Source of the DNA: Treponema sp.
GTDB taxonomy: Bacteria; Spirochaetota; Spirochaetia; Treponematales; Breznakiellaceae
Assembly: GCA_031266695.1 (NCBI GenBank)
Contig: JAISAK010000354.1
Coordinates: 1-13,226, forward strand
Direction: 5' to 3'
Length of the DNA stretch: 13,226 nt
A program made the translations under genes and the position numbers. This document shows positions 1-6,198 of this stretch, one piece after another. The notes beneath the pieces were generated by a model, which ran no database searches, was not told the origin of the DNA, and worked only from the letters and a program-made list of their open reading frames with translations. How positions within the stretch are numbered: the first letter of the stretch is position 1; each line of letters begins with the position of its first letter.

Positions 1-2
1 GG

Positions 3-110
3 CCGAATACGAAGAATTCATGGTTTCAGTTTATTGATCTTGAACAAAAAAGTAAAGGTAAGGTAGAATTGACCTTCTTCGTGAAAGCCGGAGCGGGGTT
101 TTTACCCTGA
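3..110 (+). CDS. Possible C-terminal tail of an upstream gene (partial)
   Basis: Frame 3 is open from the window edge for 35 codons and stops at TGA 108-110. The peptide mixes hydrophobic and charged residues (it ends VKAGAGFLP) and the codons look unforced, so it could be the end of a protein encoded upstream of dnaA. The stretch is too short to judge and no family is recognised. Frames 1 and 2 close sooner. It could equally be non-coding DNA that happens to be open. Confidence 0.25.
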   Translation, partial: PNTKNSWFQFIDLEQKSKGKVELTFFVKAGAGFLP

Positions 111-180
111 TTCTTGAGCCGTTTCCGAAAATTTTAGTCTCCGAAGGGCTGATTGCTGAAAATTACCTTTGTGTAAATCC

Positions 181-189
181 TGTGCATAA
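181..189 (-). promoter_or_regulatory. DnaA box-like site (TTATGCACA on minus strand)
   Basis: The plus strand reads TGTGCATAA, the complement of TTATGCACA. This fits the relaxed DnaA-box consensus TTATNCACA. It lies 240 bp upstream of dnaA. A single 9-mer could occur by chance; support comes from its position with the perfect box at 380-388. Confidence 0.5.
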
Positions 190-268
190 AACCTGTGTTA
201 TATCATATCGGAAAAGTATATGTAAAATGATGTATAGGTTAATCGGTAATTGTTTGTTTTATTTTTGG

Positions 269-293
269 TAATTTGTTGTAATATAACAAATTA
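269..293. repeat. Inverted repeat, 9-bp arms, 7-nt spacer
   Basis: TAATTTGTT (269-277) and AACAAATTA (285-293) are exact reverse complements around a 7-base AT-rich spacer. The stem has little GC and the bases after it form no uninterrupted U-tract, so a terminator is unlikely. It could be a protein-binding palindrome or an extrudable structure in the origin leader. Confidence 0.6.
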
Positions 294-301
294 GCTTGTT
301 T

Positions 302-319
302 TTACTATTCAAATAGTAA
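302..319. repeat. Palindrome TTACTATT-CA-AATAGTAA
   Basis: Two exact 8-bp arms are separated by only two bases, giving an operator-like 18-bp palindrome 25 bp upstream of the proposed dnaA -35 element. The two-base loop argues against an RNA hairpin and for a dimeric DNA-binding protein site. The binding protein is unknown. Confidence 0.55.
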
Positions 320-343
320 GAGGAAAATTTATTTTTTTTCTTG

Positions 344-372
344 TTGTGTCTACTTTCACTTTGCATTATAAT
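344..372 (+). promoter_or_regulatory. Likely sigma-70 promoter of dnaA
   Basis: A perfect TATAAT (367-372) lies 17 bp after TTGTGT (344-349, three of six matches to TTGACA). The expected start, about 379, coincides with the DnaA box at 380-388, so DnaA bound there should hinder its own promoter, the usual autoregulatory arrangement. The -10 is strong and the -35 weak. Confidence 0.5.
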
Positions 373-379
373 TTGTCCT

Positions 380-388
380 TGTGGATAA
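380..388 (-). promoter_or_regulatory. Perfect DnaA box (TTATCCACA on minus strand)
   Basis: TGTGGATAA on the plus strand is the exact complement of the consensus DnaA box TTATCCACA. It sits 32 bp before the dnaA start codon and overlaps the predicted transcription start, which suggests both origin binding and dnaA autorepression. Confidence 0.75.
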
Positions 389-420
389 TATGTTGATATT
401 TCGTTTTTTGAAGGTTCCGG

Positions 421-1845
421 ATGGCTGAATGGGATTATGAGGTATTTTGGAAAGAAACCATGAGCCAACTCTCCGCGAATTTGGGCGAAGAGGAGTTTAG
501 TATATGGTTCAATAATCTGAAATACCTGCAGGCCGGGGAAAAACGCATAACAGTTACCGTTCCTTCCTCTTTTTATCGGGATCAGGTAAAAAACCGCTAC
601 CAAAAAACCATTGAAAACAAGCTAAGGGAACTCAGCGGCAAGGAATTGCTTATTGATTTTGAGGTGATTCCCGAGAAAATACCCAAAAATGACCCTGTCC
701 GGACTGAGCCTTCGTCCAAAAATACCGAATCCGGCGGAAAAACAGGCTCAAATTCCGTTTCAGGAAGCATTCCGGAAGCCGTTCAACCAAAAAAAGAAAA
801 GAAACCCCGCCCCGGGTATCTCCGGGAGGACTACACTTTTGACAAGTATGTTATCGGCGAAAACAACGGTTTTGCCGCCAACGCTGCCATTGCCATCAGC
901 AAAAATCCCGGAAAAGCCTACAATCCCTTCCTCATCTATGGCGGGGTTGGATTGGGAAAAACCCATCTCATGCAGGCCATCGGAAATCATATTTACGAAG
1001 TTTCAGACAACAAAATCATTTCCATTACCGCCGAAAATTTCCTCAATGAGTATGTGCAGGCCATCCAGGAAAACAGGATGAACAGCTTCAAAAACAAATT
1101 TCGATATACCGATATACTCCTTATTGATGATATCCAGTTTTTCCAGGGCAAAGAGGGGGTTCAGGAAGAGCTTTTTCATACTTTTAACGCGCTGCTGGAC
1201 GCTAAAAAACAGCTTGTCTTTACCTGTGACCGGCCGGTATCGGAACTGAAAAAATTCTCCGAAAGGCTTATCAGTCGCTTTGAACAAAGTTTAAAAGTGG
1301 ACCTGCAGCCGCCCCGCTACGAAACCCGCTGCGCCATTCTAAAATCTATCGCTGAAGGCAGAGGCGCTTCCATCCCGGACGAAGTTATCGATCTTATAAG
1401 CAAAAATATTTCATCAAATGTGCGGGATCTTATCTCCGCCCTGAATACCCTTATATCTTATATGGAACTCATGGGAAAACCCATAACCCTTGAAATTGCC
1501 CAACAGCGGCTGCGGGATGTCTTTGTATCCCCGCGGCAGGCAAATCTATCCGTGGATAATATACAAAAAGTGGTAGCCGACTATTTTTCCCTTAATGCCA
1601 ACGACTTAAAAGGCAAAAAAAAGACCCAAAATATTGTCTTTCCCCGGCAGATCGCCATGTATATAGCAAGGGAAATAACCGACTATTCAACCACGGAGCT
1701 GGGGCAGTCTTTTGGAGGCCGGGATCATACTACGGTGATGCATTCCATTGAAAAAATAAAAGGCCAGCTTCTTACGGATCCAAGCCTGGAATCAACCATA
1801 GAAAGCCTTAAAAGACTCATCAAGGAATATAGTGCCAAATCTTAA
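421..1845 (+). CDS. dnaA: Chromosomal replication initiator protein DnaA
   Basis: DnaA is the AAA+ ATPase that binds DnaA boxes, melts oriC and recruits the replicative helicase. At 474 residues it has normal family length. Residues 1-85 form the helicase/partner-binding domain I, followed by a poorly conserved charged linker (about 86-130). The AAA+ domain has Walker A GGVGLGKT at 174-181 and the Walker B aspartates D236-D237 in LLIDDIQF. The C-terminal DNA-binding domain carries the DnaA signature GRDHTTVMHS, starting at about 433. The ATG at 421 is preceded by GAAGG (410-414) at 6-bp spacing. The gene is the first of the replication cluster, followed after 246 bp by dnaN. The DnaA box at 380-388 predicts autoregulation. 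Nothing is missing or broken. Confidence 0.98.
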   Translation: MAEWDYEVFWKETMSQLSANLGEEEFSIWFNNLKYLQAGEKRITVTVPSSFYRDQVKNRYQKTIENKLRELSGKELLIDFEVIPEKIPKNDPVRTEPSSKNTESGGKTGSNSVSGSIPEAVQPKKEKKPRPGYLREDYTFDKYVIGENNGFAANAAIAISKNPGKAYNPFLIYGGVGLGKTHLMQAIGNHIYEVSDNKIISITAENFLNEYVQAIQENRMNSFKNKFRYTDILLIDDIQFFQGKEGVQEELFHTFNALLDAKKQLVFTCDRPVSELKKFSERLISRFEQSLKVDLQPPRYETRCAILKSIAEGRGASIPDEVIDLISKNISSNVRDLISALNTLISYMELMGKPITLEIAQQRLRDVFVSPRQANLSVDNIQKVVADYFSLNANDLKGKKKTQNIVFPRQIAMYIAREITDYSTTELGQSFGGRDHTTVMHSIEKIKGQLLTDPSLESTIESLKRLIKEYSAKS

Positions 1846-1893
1846 AAAGGTCAGGATAAGAGAACCTCCAAAACCTCAGTTTTAAGAAATTTA

Positions 1894-1916
1894 CTCTTAT
1901 AAAATCTGTATAAGAG
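1894..1916. repeat. Inverted repeat CTCTTATA-N7-TATAAGAG
   Basis: Exact 8-bp arms (1894-1901 and 1909-1916) flank a 7-base spacer. A third copy of ATAAGAG occurs at 1856-1862, just after the dnaA stop. The repeat ends three bases before a TATAAT at 1920-1925, so it would cover the -35/spacer of a promoter reading into dnaN. No U-tract follows, so a terminator is not supported. Confidence 0.5.
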
Positions 1917-1919
1917 GTG

Positions 1920-1925
1920 TATAAT
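1920..1925 (+). promoter_or_regulatory. Possible -10 element of a dnaN promoter
   Basis: TATAAT is a perfect -10 hexamer. Seventeen bases upstream, 1897-1902 reads TTATAA, only three of six matches to TTGACA. It lies 167 bp before dnaN, giving a long leader running through the proposed origin. In this AT-rich DNA a chance match is possible. Confidence 0.35.
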
Positions 1926-1943
1926 TACAGCAGTTGTGCAAAC

Positions 1944-1952
1944 TGTGGAAAA
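1944..1952 (-). promoter_or_regulatory. DnaA box variant (TTTTCCACA on minus strand)
   Basis: TGTGGAAAA on the plus strand is the complement of TTTTCCACA, one base from the consensus TTATCCACA and identical to the inverted partner at 2016-2024. The two face each other across 63 bp with a degenerate TTTTCCATA (1962-1970) between them. Confidence 0.55.
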
Positions 1953-2015
1953 AGGCCATACTTTTCCATATTTTATTTTGGTTGTAACTATAGGCCTTAT
2001 ATAGAATTAAGTGGG

Positions 2016-2060
2016 TTTTCCACATTTCCGGCGGCTTATTATTACGATTATTAATATATA
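2016..2060 (+). other. Putative basal unwinding element (DnaA box, GC cluster, DnaA-trios)
   Basis: TTTTCCACA (2016-2024) is followed by a GC patch CCGGCGGC (2028-2035) and then TTA TTA TTA CGA TTA TTA (2036-2053), leading into alternating AT. Read along the complementary strand from the box, these triplets are 3'-AAT-5' repeats with one exception, which fits the DnaA-trio consensus 3'-(G/A)A(T/A)-5' described for bacterial origins. DnaA loaded on the double-stranded box would extend onto these triplets as they open. The motif is seen directly; its activity is inferred. Confidence 0.5.
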
Positions 2061-2091
2061 TATAATCTAATAAATATAGGAGACTGTATAA

Positions 2092-3189
2092 ATGAAATTT
2101 ATATGTGAACGAAGCGTTCTTCTGAAAGAAATATCAATAGCGCAGGAGATAATATCCTCAAAAAACGTTATTTCCATTCTTTCAAATATTTACCTTGAGG
2201 CTGAAAATGACAGTCTGATTATAAAATCCACCGACATGAGGGTTAATTTTGAGACAAAAGTACCGGTTACGGTAATTGAACCGGGCCCGACCACAGTTTT
2301 TGGAGAAAAATTTCTCAATATCCTCAATTCCGTTCCGGACGGGGAGCTTGAATTTGAACAGAAGGACAACAAGATAAATATTAAGCCTTCGGTAAAAAAG
2401 ATACGCTTTCAGCTAAAATGTACGGCTTCTGATAAATTCCCTGAATTTTCCGTGTCAAATAAGGATTACTTTGAAATGCCGGTTAAGGATTTCAAAGAGA
2501 TGATAAACCAGACAGTTTTTGCGGTATCTGATGATGAAACCCGGTATTTTATGAACGGCGTATTTTTGGAAAAATCGGAAGATAAAATTATTATGGTTGC
2601 CACCGACGGCCGGCGTCTTGCCTTTATCAGTAAAAACGCTGAAAAGAACATCAGTGATTTTCCCGGAATAATAGTGCCTCCGAAAATTCTTAATATTATT
2701 ATCAGGCGTACCGGTGACGAGGGGCTTATATCAATTTCCGTAACGGACAAAACAATTTATATCCGTTTCGGTTCGTACAGTCTTTCTTCGATATTGCTGG
2801 AAGGACAATTTCCAAATTACCGCAAGGTAATTCCTGAAAAGCAGGATAATATTCTTACGGTTAAACGTTCCGAAATGCTGGATGCTTTAAGGCGGGTTTC
2901 GCTTCTTGTGGAACAAAAGTCCCACCGGGTTTACCTTGGGATATCGCCGGGGGTCATGTCTGTATATTCGGAAGAAACCGAAATAGGAACCGCCAAGGAA
3001 GATATACCCTGTAAATACGAGGGTGAGGAAATTTCAATAGCCCTGAATTATCGCTACATTGAAGAACCTTTTAAAGTAATAAACGATGATGAAATAAGTA
3101 TATGTTTTACCGGACCGAACAAGGCCATTACCATTGTACCGGTTCCTGAAAAGGACTTTTTTCACATTATAATGCCTATGCAGCCTTAA
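2092..3189 (+). CDS. dnaN: DNA polymerase III beta subunit (sliding clamp)
   Basis: DnaN forms the dimeric ring that tethers DNA polymerase III and other proteins to DNA. The 365-residue length is typical of the three-fold repeated clamp. The N-terminus (MKFICERSVLLKEISIAQ) and the motif VATDGRRLAFIS in the central domain are characteristic, and the protein ends in the family hallmark IIMPMQP, close to the usual MPMR tail. The ATG at 2092 follows AGGAG (2078-2082) at 9-bp spacing. The stop TAA overlaps the recF start codon by one base, so translation is probably coupled. The gene is AT-richer than the genes after it. A promoter may lie at 1897-1925; otherwise it is read from dnaA. Confidence 0.97.
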   Translation: MKFICERSVLLKEISIAQEIISSKNVISILSNIYLEAENDSLIIKSTDMRVNFETKVPVTVIEPGPTTVFGEKFLNILNSVPDGELEFEQKDNKINIKPSVKKIRFQLKCTASDKFPEFSVSNKDYFEMPVKDFKEMINQTVFAVSDDETRYFMNGVFLEKSEDKIIMVATDGRRLAFISKNAEKNISDFPGIIVPPKILNIIIRRTGDEGLISISVTDKTIYIRFGSYSLSSILLEGQFPNYRKVIPEKQDNILTVKRSEMLDALRRVSLLVEQKSHRVYLGISPGVMSVYSEETEIGTAKEDIPCKYEGEEISIALNYRYIEEPFKVINDDEISICFTGPNKAITIVPVPEKDFFHIIMPMQP

Positions 3190-4280
3190 TGATGTTTTTA
3201 TCCCTGCGGACTACCTCATTCCGCAACTTGAAGGATGATGAAATTTTTACCGGTGGAAAGGATGTTTTTCTTGTCGGTGAAAACGGGCAGGGTAAAACAA
3301 ATTTTCTTGAAGCCTTGTATTTCTGTTCTTATGCGTCCTCTTTTCGGGGCGCCCGTGACGGAGAGATGGCCCGGAACGGAGAAAAGAGTTTTTCCGCGGA
3401 AGTTAAAGTACAAGATAACGCGCGGAAAACCATTGGGCAGATACTGGTCAAATTTGAAAAAGGAAAAAAAAGCGTACTTATTGACGGTAAGCGGGCGGAG
3501 GATCGCAGGGAACTTCTTTCCGTTTCTCCCTGTATTGTCTTCTGCCACGAGGATATGGAATTTGTTTCCGGCAGTCCCGACAGGCGGCGTTGGTTTTTTG
3601 ATCAAGTGTTGAGTCTCTATGATCCGGTCTACCTTGACGATCTCAGATGTTTTCGCAAAGTTTTAAAATCGCGGAATACGGTACTGCGGGATAACAGTCT
3701 TTACCGGTTATCGGGCAATCCTGAACCCATGCTGGATGTCCTTGACTCCCAGTTTATCCGATATGGGATAAACCTTATGGAAAAGAGGGAAACCGCGGCG
3801 CGGCTTTTTTCCGAAATTTTCAGTTCTCTATACCGGGAAGTAGCCGATATTGACAATATCACGGTAAAATATTTGCCGTCCTGGAAAGAAACCGGCCGCA
3901 TCCCTGATTTTCTCAAGGAACGGCGCGCCGCGGATATGGCCGCGGGAATCTCCCTTTCGGGGCCCCACCGCGACCGTTATATTTTTTTACGGGGCAGCGT
4001 GGAATTTACCGGCAGCGCGTCTACGGGACAGCGCCGTCTTCTTGCCCTGCTTCTCCGTCTGGCCCAGGCCCGGCGCTACCTGGAGATGACCGGAAAAAAG
4101 CCCGCCCTGCTTCTGGATGATGTACTCCTTGAAATGGACGGCGGGAAAAGGCGCAGGTTTCTTTCGATTTTGCCCGATTATGATCAGGCTTTTTATACCT
4201 TTCTTCCGGAAGAGCCCTTCGAAAATTACCGAAAAAGCGATACACTGGTTTATTATGTAAAGGGAGGGACGGTAACATGA
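3189..4280 (+). CDS. recF: DNA replication and repair protein RecF
   Basis: RecF is an SMC-like ATPase that helps RecO/RecR load RecA at gaps in damaged or stalled replication forks. The 363-residue protein has Walker A GENGQGKT at 30-37, the family motif LSGPHRD at 256-262, an ABC-type signature region STGQRR at 278-283, and Walker B LLLDDVLLEMD at 307-317. The start ATG at 3189 overlaps the dnaN stop (TAATG); a second in-frame ATG at 3192 is equally possible. There is no clear ribosome site, so coupling to dnaN translation is likely. The stop overlaps the next start (ATGA at 4277-4280). All motifs are intact. Confidence 0.96.
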   Translation: MMFLSLRTTSFRNLKDDEIFTGGKDVFLVGENGQGKTNFLEALYFCSYASSFRGARDGEMARNGEKSFSAEVKVQDNARKTIGQILVKFEKGKKSVLIDGKRAEDRRELLSVSPCIVFCHEDMEFVSGSPDRRRWFFDQVLSLYDPVYLDDLRCFRKVLKSRNTVLRDNSLYRLSGNPEPMLDVLDSQFIRYGINLMEKRETAARLFSEIFSSLYREVADIDNITVKYLPSWKETGRIPDFLKERRAADMAAGISLSGPHRDRYIFLRGSVEFTGSASTGQRRLLALLLRLAQARRYLEMTGKKPALLLDDVLLEMDGGKRRRFLSILPDYDQAFYTFLPEEPFENYRKSDTLVYYVKGGTVT

Positions 4281-4789
4281 CACGGGTCGGTGATCTGCTT
4301 GGGCTGATTCTCGATGAAAAAATAATGAACAAGGCGCATGAATATTCCGGACTTATGAAGACCTGGGAGGCGCTTACAAAAAAACACGGAATTGCCGCCG
4401 CCGCCGCCCATTCACGAGTTGTCGACCTTTGTAAAAATGTTCTCTTTGTTGATGCGGATCATCCCGGCTGGATACAGATTCTGCAAACCAAGGAACACAA
4501 ACTGCTGGGAGATTTTCAGGCCGCCTTTCCGGATCTCGGTATCAGCGGCATAGCCTTTAAATTGAGCAAAAAGCCGCCCGGCGGCGCGGAAAACGGCGGT
4601 GAAGAGGAGGCCCCGGAGTCCGGCGTTGACCCGGGGCCGGCGGCGGACACTGTGGATACGGCCCCAGCCGCAGATCCGGTTGCTATCGCAGATCCGGCCG
4701 GCCCGGATAAATTTTTCATTTATGATCAAATAAAAGATGAAGGCTTAAGGGAAGCACTGAAAAGCCTGGAGCAGAGCATAAAAAAATGA
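4277..4789 (+). CDS. DUF721 (DciA-like) protein, probable replicative-helicase partner
   Basis: Residues 4-97 fit the DUF721/DciA family, whose members bind and help load DnaB helicase in bacteria lacking DnaC/DnaI-type loaders. The pattern seen is a helical start, W30, the segment AAAAHSRVVDL, a strand-like LFVDADHPGWIQIL, then helices to about residue 86. Residues 98-145 are a Gly/Pro/Ala/Asp-rich, probably disordered linker, followed by a short charged helix (about 146-168) resembling the C-terminal segment of many family members. The ATG at 4277 overlaps the recF stop and has AGGGAGG (4261-4267) at 9-bp spacing. Its place behind dnaA-dnaN-recF supports a replication role. Helicase loading is inferred from the family and was not shown here. 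Confidence 0.8.
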   Translation: MTRVGDLLGLILDEKIMNKAHEYSGLMKTWEALTKKHGIAAAAAHSRVVDLCKNVLFVDADHPGWIQILQTKEHKLLGDFQAAFPDLGISGIAFKLSKKPPGGAENGGEEEAPESGVDPGPAADTVDTAPAADPVAIADPAGPDKFFIYDQIKDEGLREALKSLEQSIKK

Positions 4790-4808
4790 ACCTGGGGCTT
4801 GTCCAAAA

Positions 4809-6185
4809 CTAACCCGGAACTACCTGCAAATCGAAGCCTGTACGGGCAAGTACCCTGCCTTTAACAAAGCTTCCCGGTTCCGCGGAGCCTCCGGAACCGT
4901 ACCGAATCACCGCCGCGCCGTCAACTTCTGGCGCGTGGCAGTAGAGCCGCCCCAGGTACAGGCCTTCTTCGGCGTCGACCGCTTCTTCCACCAGTACATC
5001 CAGGGTCTGACCGATAAACCGTTCCATCTGCTTTCCGGTAATGGGGATCTGCCGATTCTCAACAATGCGCTTCCTTTCAGCGGCGATTTTCTTTGAAATC
5101 CGCCCCTTCATTGAATACGCCGGGGTGTCCTCTTCCCGCGAATAGGTAAAACATCCCAGCCAGTCAAGGCGGGCTTTTTCCTGGAAATCCAGCAGGGCGC
5201 TAAAGTCTTCTTCGGTTTCTCCCGGAAAACCCAGCAGAAAGGTGGAACGTATCACCGCGTCGGGAAGCCTCCCGCGGATAAGCTCAAGAAGCCGCAGATA
5301 AGTTTCCGCCGTACCGCGCCGGTTCATTGCCCCAAGAATTTTTTCCGAAGCATGCTGAAAGGGAATGTCAAAATAGGGGAGGAGGCGCTTGTCCCGCTCC
5401 ATTATATCGAGAATGGGCAAGGGGAATTGATCGGGATGAATGTAGAGCAGCCGTACCCAGAAATCGCCGTCCAGCGCGGAAAGGGCTTCCAGAAGACCGG
5501 GCAGGCCCGCGTCCGGCGCGGCCGCGGCTGTTCCTGCCCGTTCCGGGGCAGCCGCGCCGCCTGAGTCCCGGCCGTAAGAGCCAAGGTCCTGGCCGATAAA
5601 ACAAAGCTCCCGAAGGCCCCGCGCAAGCAGTTCCCTGCATTCCTCAAGCACATCGGAAACGGCGCGGCTTTTCAACCCGCCGCGGATAAGGGGGATGGCG
5701 CAGAAGGAGCATCGGTTATTGCAGCCTTCGCTGATCTTTACATAGGCCGATCCGGGCAGCGAAAGCAGAGGACGCAGGCCCGCGTCCGGCGCGGCCGCGC
5801 CGCCGGCTTGCCGGACAAAAGCCGCCCCTTCGGTTTTAATCCCTTCGGCGGCTTTCCCGGCGGCCTCGACAATCCCCGCCGGGTCTTCGCCGCCAAAAAG
5901 GCCGTCCGCCTCGGGCAGTGACAGGGAAAGTTCTTTTGCGTAACGGCGGGCAAGGCAGCCGGCAAGCAGAATTTTCTTTTCGGGATAATTTTTTTTCCAG
6001 GCAAGCACGGCGCCTATAGATTCCCGCTTGGCGCTTTCAATAAATCCGCAGGAATTGACAATAATAATATCCGCGGACTCCGGGTTCCGGGCGGAGGCCC
6101 AGCCGGCTTTGTTGAGAAAAGACATCATAACTTCGGCGTCTACCTGGTTCTTCGCGCAGCCGAAGGGATCGATATAATAGCGCAT
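4809..6185 (-). CDS. rimO: Ribosomal protein S12 methylthiotransferase RimO
   Basis: RimO is a radical-SAM enzyme with two Fe-S clusters that methylthiolates an aspartate of ribosomal protein S12. With the ATG at 6185 the product is 458 residues. The N-terminal MTTase domain starts MRYYIDPFGCAKNQVDAE with cluster cysteines C10, C46 and C77; GFIESAKRESI is RimO-like rather than MiaB-like. The radical-SAM motif is CNNRCSFC (C155, C159, C162), and a TRAM-type domain closes the protein from about 392. Two Ala/Gly/Pro-rich insertions, about 127-138 and 209-228, carry a repeated DNA segment and explain the slight excess over E. coli's 441 residues. The start lies 13 bp after the rodZ stop without a good ribosome site, suggesting coupling. 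The frame is open upstream to 6443, but that part overlaps rodZ. The gene converges on DUF721 with a 19-bp gap. Confidence 0.93.
   Translation of the reverse strand: MRYYIDPFGCAKNQVDAEVMMSFLNKAGWASARNPESADIIIVNSCGFIESAKRESIGAVLAWKKNYPEKKILLAGCLARRYAKELSLSLPEADGLFGGEDPAGIVEAAGKAAEGIKTEGAAFVRQAGGAAAPDAGLRPLLSLPGSAYVKISEGCNNRCSFCAIPLIRGGLKSRAVSDVLEECRELLARGLRELCFIGQDLGSYGRDSGGAAAPERAGTAAAAPDAGLPGLLEALSALDGDFWVRLLYIHPDQFPLPILDIMERDKRLLPYFDIPFQHASEKILGAMNRRGTAETYLRLLELIRGRLPDAVIRSTFLLGFPGETEEDFSALLDFQEKARLDWLGCFTYSREEDTPAYSMKGRISKKIAAERKRIVENRQIPITGKQMERFIGQTLDVLVEEAVDAEEGLYLGRLYCHAPEVDGAAVIRYGSGGSAEPGSFVKGRVLARTGFDLQVVPG
5501..5526. repeat. 26-bp GC-rich direct repeat, copy A (in rimO)
   Basis: This 26-base segment, beginning GCAGGCCCGCGTCC and ending GCGGCCGCG, is identical to 5774-5799. 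The copies are 273 bp apart, a multiple of three, so both are read in the same frame as AAAPDAGL-type peptide on the minus strand. It encodes the second insertion of RimO, which is longer than the first. Confidence 0.8.
5774..5799. repeat. 26-bp GC-rich direct repeat, copy B (in rimO)
   Basis: This is identical to 5501-5526 over 26 bases, with flanks that differ immediately on both sides. It encodes the first insertion of RimO (GGAAAPDAGL), between the MTTase and radical-SAM domains. Confidence 0.8.
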
Positions 6186-6198
6186 AACGTGGGATGGT

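Larger units (their letters stand above)
111..420. other. Gene-free AT-rich leader upstream of dnaA (origin-associated)
   Basis: No credible gene is seen in these 310 bases. From about 200 onwards the DNA is very AT-rich, with T-rich runs at 245-265 and 328-340. It holds two DnaA-box-like sites (181-189 and 380-388), two perfect-armed palindromes (269-293 and 302-319) and a likely dnaA promoter (344-372). By analogy with the bipartite origin of Bacillus subtilis, this would be the upstream, regulatory half of oriC. That role is inferred from composition and motifs only. Confidence 0.55.
1846..2091. other. dnaA-dnaN intergenic region, probable oriC core
   Basis: This gap has no gene. In order it holds an inverted repeat (1894-1916), a TATAAT (1920-1925), a DnaA-like box TGTGGAAAA (1944-1952, minus orientation), a near-match TTTTCCATA (1962-1970), a box TTTTCCACA (2016-2024), a GC patch (2028-2035) and an almost pure A/T stretch (2036-2078) that serves as the expected unwinding region. 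dnaA/dnaN location, box clustering and an adjacent AT-rich element are the normal marks of a bacterial origin. Strand skew could not be computed from this window. Confidence 0.75.

Noticed and set aside
259..603. A 114-codon minus-strand open frame across the dnaA start
   Set aside because: It overlaps the 5' part of dnaA and the AT-rich leader and shows no family features.
4790..4808. Bidirectional terminator between the convergent DUF721 and rimO genes
   Set aside because: The 19-bp gap contains no inverted repeat with a T-run.
4809..6185. Assignment as the tRNA methylthiotransferase MiaB
   Set aside because: The N-terminal YYIDPFGCAKNQVDAE and GFIESAKRESI segments fit RimO, not MiaB.
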